Of a DNA stretch of 64,000 nucleotides, positions 61,028 to 64,000 are shown in pieces. Every line of letters begins with the position of its first letter. Positions within the stretch are counted from its first letter, which is position 1. Below the pieces are notes generated by a model. It was not told where the DNA came from. It made no database searches and saw only the letters and a program-made list of their open reading frames with translations. This stretch comes from Yoonia sp035117555 (lineage in GTDB: Bacteria; Pseudomonadota; Alphaproteobacteria; Rhodobacterales; Rhodobacteraceae): the NCBI RefSeq assembly GCF_035117555.1, contig NZ_JAYKPK010000012.1, positions 1-64,000 on the forward strand, read 5' to 3'. A program made the translations under genes and the position numbers.

Positions 61028-62854
61028 TTAGGTGTTCTCATGTCGTAAGATGACTTCGGCCCGGGCCTGTACCCGGTTGAGTGCGTCACGCGGGCTGATG
61101 ATCCCGCGCAGCATGTCGTGAAGCTCGTGGCCGCAGATATTGATGATCTTGGAAATCTGCGGGATCGGTGGGCGCGGCCAGAATTGCAGCTCGTCACGCC
61201 ATGACATTTCGTCCAGCAGGCCAAAGATGGGCGAAAGCCGCCGCACTTCAGGGTCCGCGCCGACGGAATAGCGCGGCTCGGTGCGGCTTCCGTTCTGGGC
61301 ATAAAGCTTTTGCGCGCCAGGTGATGTGAATGTCACCAGTGCCTCGATCGTATCGTCCAGCCTTTCTTCGGGCAGGTTGGTCGGGATGCAGAGAACATAG
61401 CCACCGACAGGCGCAATCGGCGCACCTTGTGGGCCGTGCGGATGCGGCACATAGCCGGTATTGCCATGCGCCGGGCTGTTGGGGTCCAGTTCGAAATACG
61501 GCGCCAGCAGCGTATAGCCATAGGCCATTGCAACCTGACCCGCACCATAAGGGCGCACCCGTTCATACCAGGACATCGAAAGAATATCAGGCGGCGAATA
61601 GGCCAGCAATTGCATCAGGTAATCCGCCGCTTCCAGCGCGCGGTCGGTGTTCAATGTGGGCGTAAAGCCGCCCTGCGCCAGCTTGTCGGTGTCAAAGCCG
61701 CCTGCGATGCGCGGAATGTCGATGATCGGCTGACCAAAGGCGGCGCAGGTCATCATGAAAGTATGGCCAAGTGCGGTGCCGCGCGCCGCATTCCACGCCA
61801 CACCGTAGCGCCCGCGCTGCGGGTTGTGGAAATGGCGGGCCGCCTCGATCACAGTGGTGGTCGTGGTCGGCGGGACCAGATTGTCGTTGGCGAACCAATC
61901 CTTGCGGTAGAACAAAAGTTCCGGCGTGGTCTGGCTCGGTACGCCATATGGCCGCCCGCCCCAATGCGCGGCGCGCCAGCCGGCTGTGTGGAAATCTGCC
62001 GGATCCAGTCGGGCGACATCCATCACCGCATCCAAAGGTCGGATGGCTCCTTTTTCAACGAATTCACCAACCCAAGGCAGATCGATGGCGATCAGATCAT
62101 AGCGGCTTTTGGGGCGCTCGGCGTTGCGCAAAGCCTCTTCACGCAGCCGGTCGATCGAGAAGGCGCGCTGATGGATATTCGTGCCGACGATCTGTTCGAA
62201 CTGCCGCTTCAACCCTTCCATCACCATGAAGGTCGGATCGCCATGCACCAGAATCCGAAGACCACCGGCCAGCTTTAACGGCTGCGACAGCGCGCTTAGC
62301 GGCGGGATCGCGGCGCGCCCGGGCTGATAGGACCCGCCAAAGTAATAATCGGTCGTTTCGGGCGATGGTGCTGCCACTTCAAAAGACGTGCGCACCAGCC
62401 GGTCGATCCGGTCAGCCAGTTGGCTGAACCCTTCGAGCAGATCAGTGCTCGGGTGCAGCGAATAGGTCTTGCCGGTTTTGGTCCGCGCACGGCGCTCGAT
62501 CAGCCCGGCCTCGTGAATTTCCGCGAGTTTGCGGGTCGCTGTCGCATAGGGAACGCCTGAGGCAGACACCATCGAAGACGGCGACACGATACGCCCCTCT
62601 GCATGGCTTTGCAGCAAATGCAGCACCATGTTAAGATGTGGATTGGGGGTGTTGGGTTCCAGCGCGTTGTCAATTTCCATGGTCAGGCTGTTCAGAAACT
62701 GCACGACCCGGTCCAGGTCAGGTGCCGCCATCATTGCAGACAGTTTCGCAAGGCCCTTTGGCCCTGCCTGTCCGGAATGAATATTTTGAGCGACAGCTTG
62801 TTGCATTGAACCTGATTTTTTGGGGGCGGCGATGTGCCGACGGTGCAGTTTCAT
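61028..62854 (-). CDS. HTH / solute-binding-protein fusion regulator
   Basis: Large cytoplasmic protein, 608 residues, without signal peptide. Residues about 73-140 form a winged helix (NMVLHLLQSHAEGRI, SASGVPYATATRKLAEIHEAGLIERR). Residues about 185-590 resemble an ABC-type extracellular solute-binding protein (RILVHGDPTFMVMEGLKRQFEQIVG, PYGVPSQTTPELLFYRKDWF, APVGGYVLCIPTN). A family-1-type binding protein therefore appears to serve as sensor domain of a transcription factor. It heads the operon and is divergent from an ABC sugar-binding gene. The start at 62854 has GGGAAG. Confidence 0.85.
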   Translation of the reverse strand: MKLHRRHIAAPKKSGSMQQAVAQNIHSGQAGPKGLAKLSAMMAAPDLDRVVQFLNSLTMEIDNALEPNTPNPHLNMVLHLLQSHAEGRIVSPSSMVSASGVPYATATRKLAEIHEAGLIERRARTKTGKTYSLHPSTDLLEGFSQLADRIDRLVRTSFEVAAPSPETTDYYFGGSYQPGRAAIPPLSALSQPLKLAGGLRILVHGDPTFMVMEGLKRQFEQIVGTNIHQRAFSIDRLREEALRNAERPKSRYDLIAIDLPWVGEFVEKGAIRPLDAVMDVARLDPADFHTAGWRAAHWGGRPYGVPSQTTPELLFYRKDWFANDNLVPPTTTTTVIEAARHFHNPQRGRYGVAWNAARGTALGHTFMMTCAAFGQPIIDIPRIAGGFDTDKLAQGGFTPTLNTDRALEAADYLMQLLAYSPPDILSMSWYERVRPYGAGQVAMAYGYTLLAPYFELDPNSPAHGNTGYVPHPHGPQGAPIAPVGGYVLCIPTNLPEERLDDTIEALVTFTSPGAQKLYAQNGSRTEPRYSVGADPEVRRLSPIFGLLDEMSWRDELQFWPRPPIPQISKIINICGHELHDMLRGIISPRDALNRVQARAEVILRHENT

Positions 62855-63064
62855 GATCTTCCCTTGCAAATTAGCCAAAATGGTAGCTGGCAAATATTGT
62901 CATAAAATTCATTATGAACAAAATTATATCCATATCGGACAATTATACGGCGTCATTTTTGACGGGAATCGCGCCAGTTAACGGGGTCGATTGCATCGGG
63001 CGCAAGTCCATGGCTGGGAGGCTGCCTGCAATCGCTCCAGATTAATCCACGGGAGGAAATTATA
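62855..63064. promoter_or_regulatory. divergent control region, regulator / sugar ABC
   Basis: About 210 bases, AT-rich in the first half. It holds short inverted repeats such as CATAA-N6-TTATG near 62900-62917 and CGTCA-N4-TGACG near 62950-62964, and the GGGAGGAA ribosome site of the downstream gene. Any of these repeats could be the site of the fusion regulator. Confidence 0.4.
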
Positions 63065-64000
63065 ATGAAAATAACAATGACAGCGGCACTTGCCTGCACC
63101 ACCGCCATGTTCGGTGTTGCGGCATCGGCGCAAACAATGACCATCGGCATCACGCAGAACAACGTCGGCGTGGACAGCTATCAGACCACCTATGAACGCG
63201 CCTTTATCGCAGCGGCAGAGGCCAACCCCGATGTGAATGCGGTTGTGCTGGACGCCGGGGGCGACGTCGCCCGCCAGCTCGCGCAGATGGAGGATCTGAT
63301 CCAGCAGGAAGTCGATGCCATCATCATCTGGCCCACCAATGGCGAGGCAGTGATCCCTGCGGTGCGACGCGCCCATTCCGCTGGTATTCCGGTCGTCGTG
63401 ACCAATTCCAACATTGCCGAACAGGGCTTTGACTTCATCACGTCCTTCTCTGGCCCTGATAACGTCACGCAAGGGTCCCGGTCTGCCGAGATCATGTGCG
63501 AACGGTTTACCGAACTGGGCATTCAGGACGAAGCGCGCGTGGTGCAGATTTCCGGCCAGCCCGGCTACACCACCGCGATTGAACGCCAGCAAGGCTTTGA
63601 CGAGCGCCTGCCAGAGGTTTGCCCGAACGTGACCCTGGTTGAAACCCAGCCTGGTGACTGGAGCCGTGAAAAGTCGCAGCAGGTCATGGAAGCCTTCCTG
63701 GTCAAATACGACGACATCGACGGCGTCTATTCCGGCGATGATAATATGGGCATCGGTGCGCTGAATGCTGCCCGTTCCGCCGGACGTGAAGGGATTGTCT
63801 TTGTCGGTGCCACCAACTTTGCCGTGGGTTACGACGCAATGGCCGAAGGCGATTACTGGGGCTCGATCTATCAATCCCCTGTCGATGACGCCGAAGCCGC
63901 GTTGCAGACCGCCATCGACATCCTGAACGGCGAAGAGGTGCCGTTCCTGAACTATTTCGACACGCCCAAGATTACACAAGACAACATGGAAGAATTCACC
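63065..64000 (+). CDS. sugar ABC transporter substrate-binding protein, partial
   Basis: Translated directly; the frame is open to the window end (312 codons). MKITMTAALACTTAMFGVAASAQ is a signal peptide. The mature part has the Peripla_BP_4 pattern: TIGITQNNVGVDSYQTTYER, QMEDLIQQEVDAIIIWPTNG, IPVVVTNSNI, and the hinge stretch VYSGDDNMGIGALNAARSAG. It starts a divergent unit whose ATPase and permease genes should follow outside the window. It belongs to the ribose/xylose/inositol class and probably delivers the substrate of the adjoining E1/E2 operon. Confidence 0.92.
   Translation, partial: MKITMTAALACTTAMFGVAASAQTMTIGITQNNVGVDSYQTTYERAFIAAAEANPDVNAVVLDAGGDVARQLAQMEDLIQQEVDAIIIWPTNGEAVIPAVRRAHSAGIPVVVTNSNIAEQGFDFITSFSGPDNVTQGSRSAEIMCERFTELGIQDEARVVQISGQPGYTTAIERQQGFDERLPEVCPNVTLVETQPGDWSREKSQQVMEAFLVKYDDIDGVYSGDDNMGIGALNAARSAGREGIVFVGATNFAVGYDAMAEGDYWGSIYQSPVDDAEAALQTAIDILNGEEVPFLNYFDTPKITQDNMEEFT

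Overview
This GC-rich window has a gene set and protein style typical of the Rhodobacterales (Roseobacter group): a repABC replicon, RpiR/sugar-ABC and tripartite tricarboxylate transporter cassettes, a DUF1403-ScpB pair and several toxin-antitoxin modules. A complete repABC locus lies near the left end with its own partition palindromes. The window is therefore almost certainly part of an extrachromosomal replicon (plasmid or chromid), not the main chromosome. The assignment rests on protein recognition by eye, because no database search was possible.

Layout. 1-4.0 kb: a cut-off aldo/keto reductase, an ABC-F ATPase, a small membrane protein and a SleB-type cell-wall hydrolase. 4.3-8.9 kb: repA-repB-[antisense RNA candidate]-repC with three copies of a 16-bp palindrome, then a second ParB-like gene with a different palindrome in two copies. 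8.9-14.3 kb: maintenance and mobility genes (Phd/PIN toxin-antitoxin, serine-recombinase remnant, Fic protein, tyrosine recombinase, CcdAB, DUF1403, ScpB). 14.3-20.8 kb (minus): a sugar ABC operon with ribokinase, RpiR regulator and isomerase. 21-28 kb (minus): a peptide-type ABC transporter combined with two phosphohydrolases, facing a LysR gene. 29.2-29.7 kb: ParD with a frameshifted ParE. 29.9-34 kb: hydrolase, TetR and NmrA-type genes, then a scar of a truncated epoxide hydrolase and two insertion-sequence fragments. 34-36.6 kb (minus): a four-rhodanese protein coupled to a fluoroacetate-dehalogenase-like enzyme. 36.7-52.5 kb: a large hydroxy-dicarboxylate-type catabolic island with three tartrate/isopropylmalate-dehydrogenase-family enzymes, two MmgE/PrpD proteins, a 2-hydroxyacid dehydrogenase, an SDR, a PdxA-type dehydrogenase, a TctCBA transporter, two AbrB-type membrane proteins and a GntR/FCD regulator with shared candidate operators. 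53.2-62.9 kb (minus): an acetoin-dehydrogenase-like 2-oxo-acid complex with a split E2, plus aldehyde dehydrogenase, SDR, an unusual M24-fold protein and a helix-turn-helix/solute-binding fusion regulator. 63-64 kb (plus): the start of a divergent sugar-binding protein gene cut by the window edge.

How it works together. The left part replicates, partitions and stabilises the replicon. The rest is a series of self-contained import-plus-catabolism modules, each with its own regulator (RpiR, LysR, TetR, GntR, HTH-SBP), which suits an accessory metabolic replicon. The least explained items are the second ParB-like gene with its private palindromes, the split E2 operon with its solute-binding-protein regulator, and the tartrate-like island whose substrate cannot be read from sequence alone.
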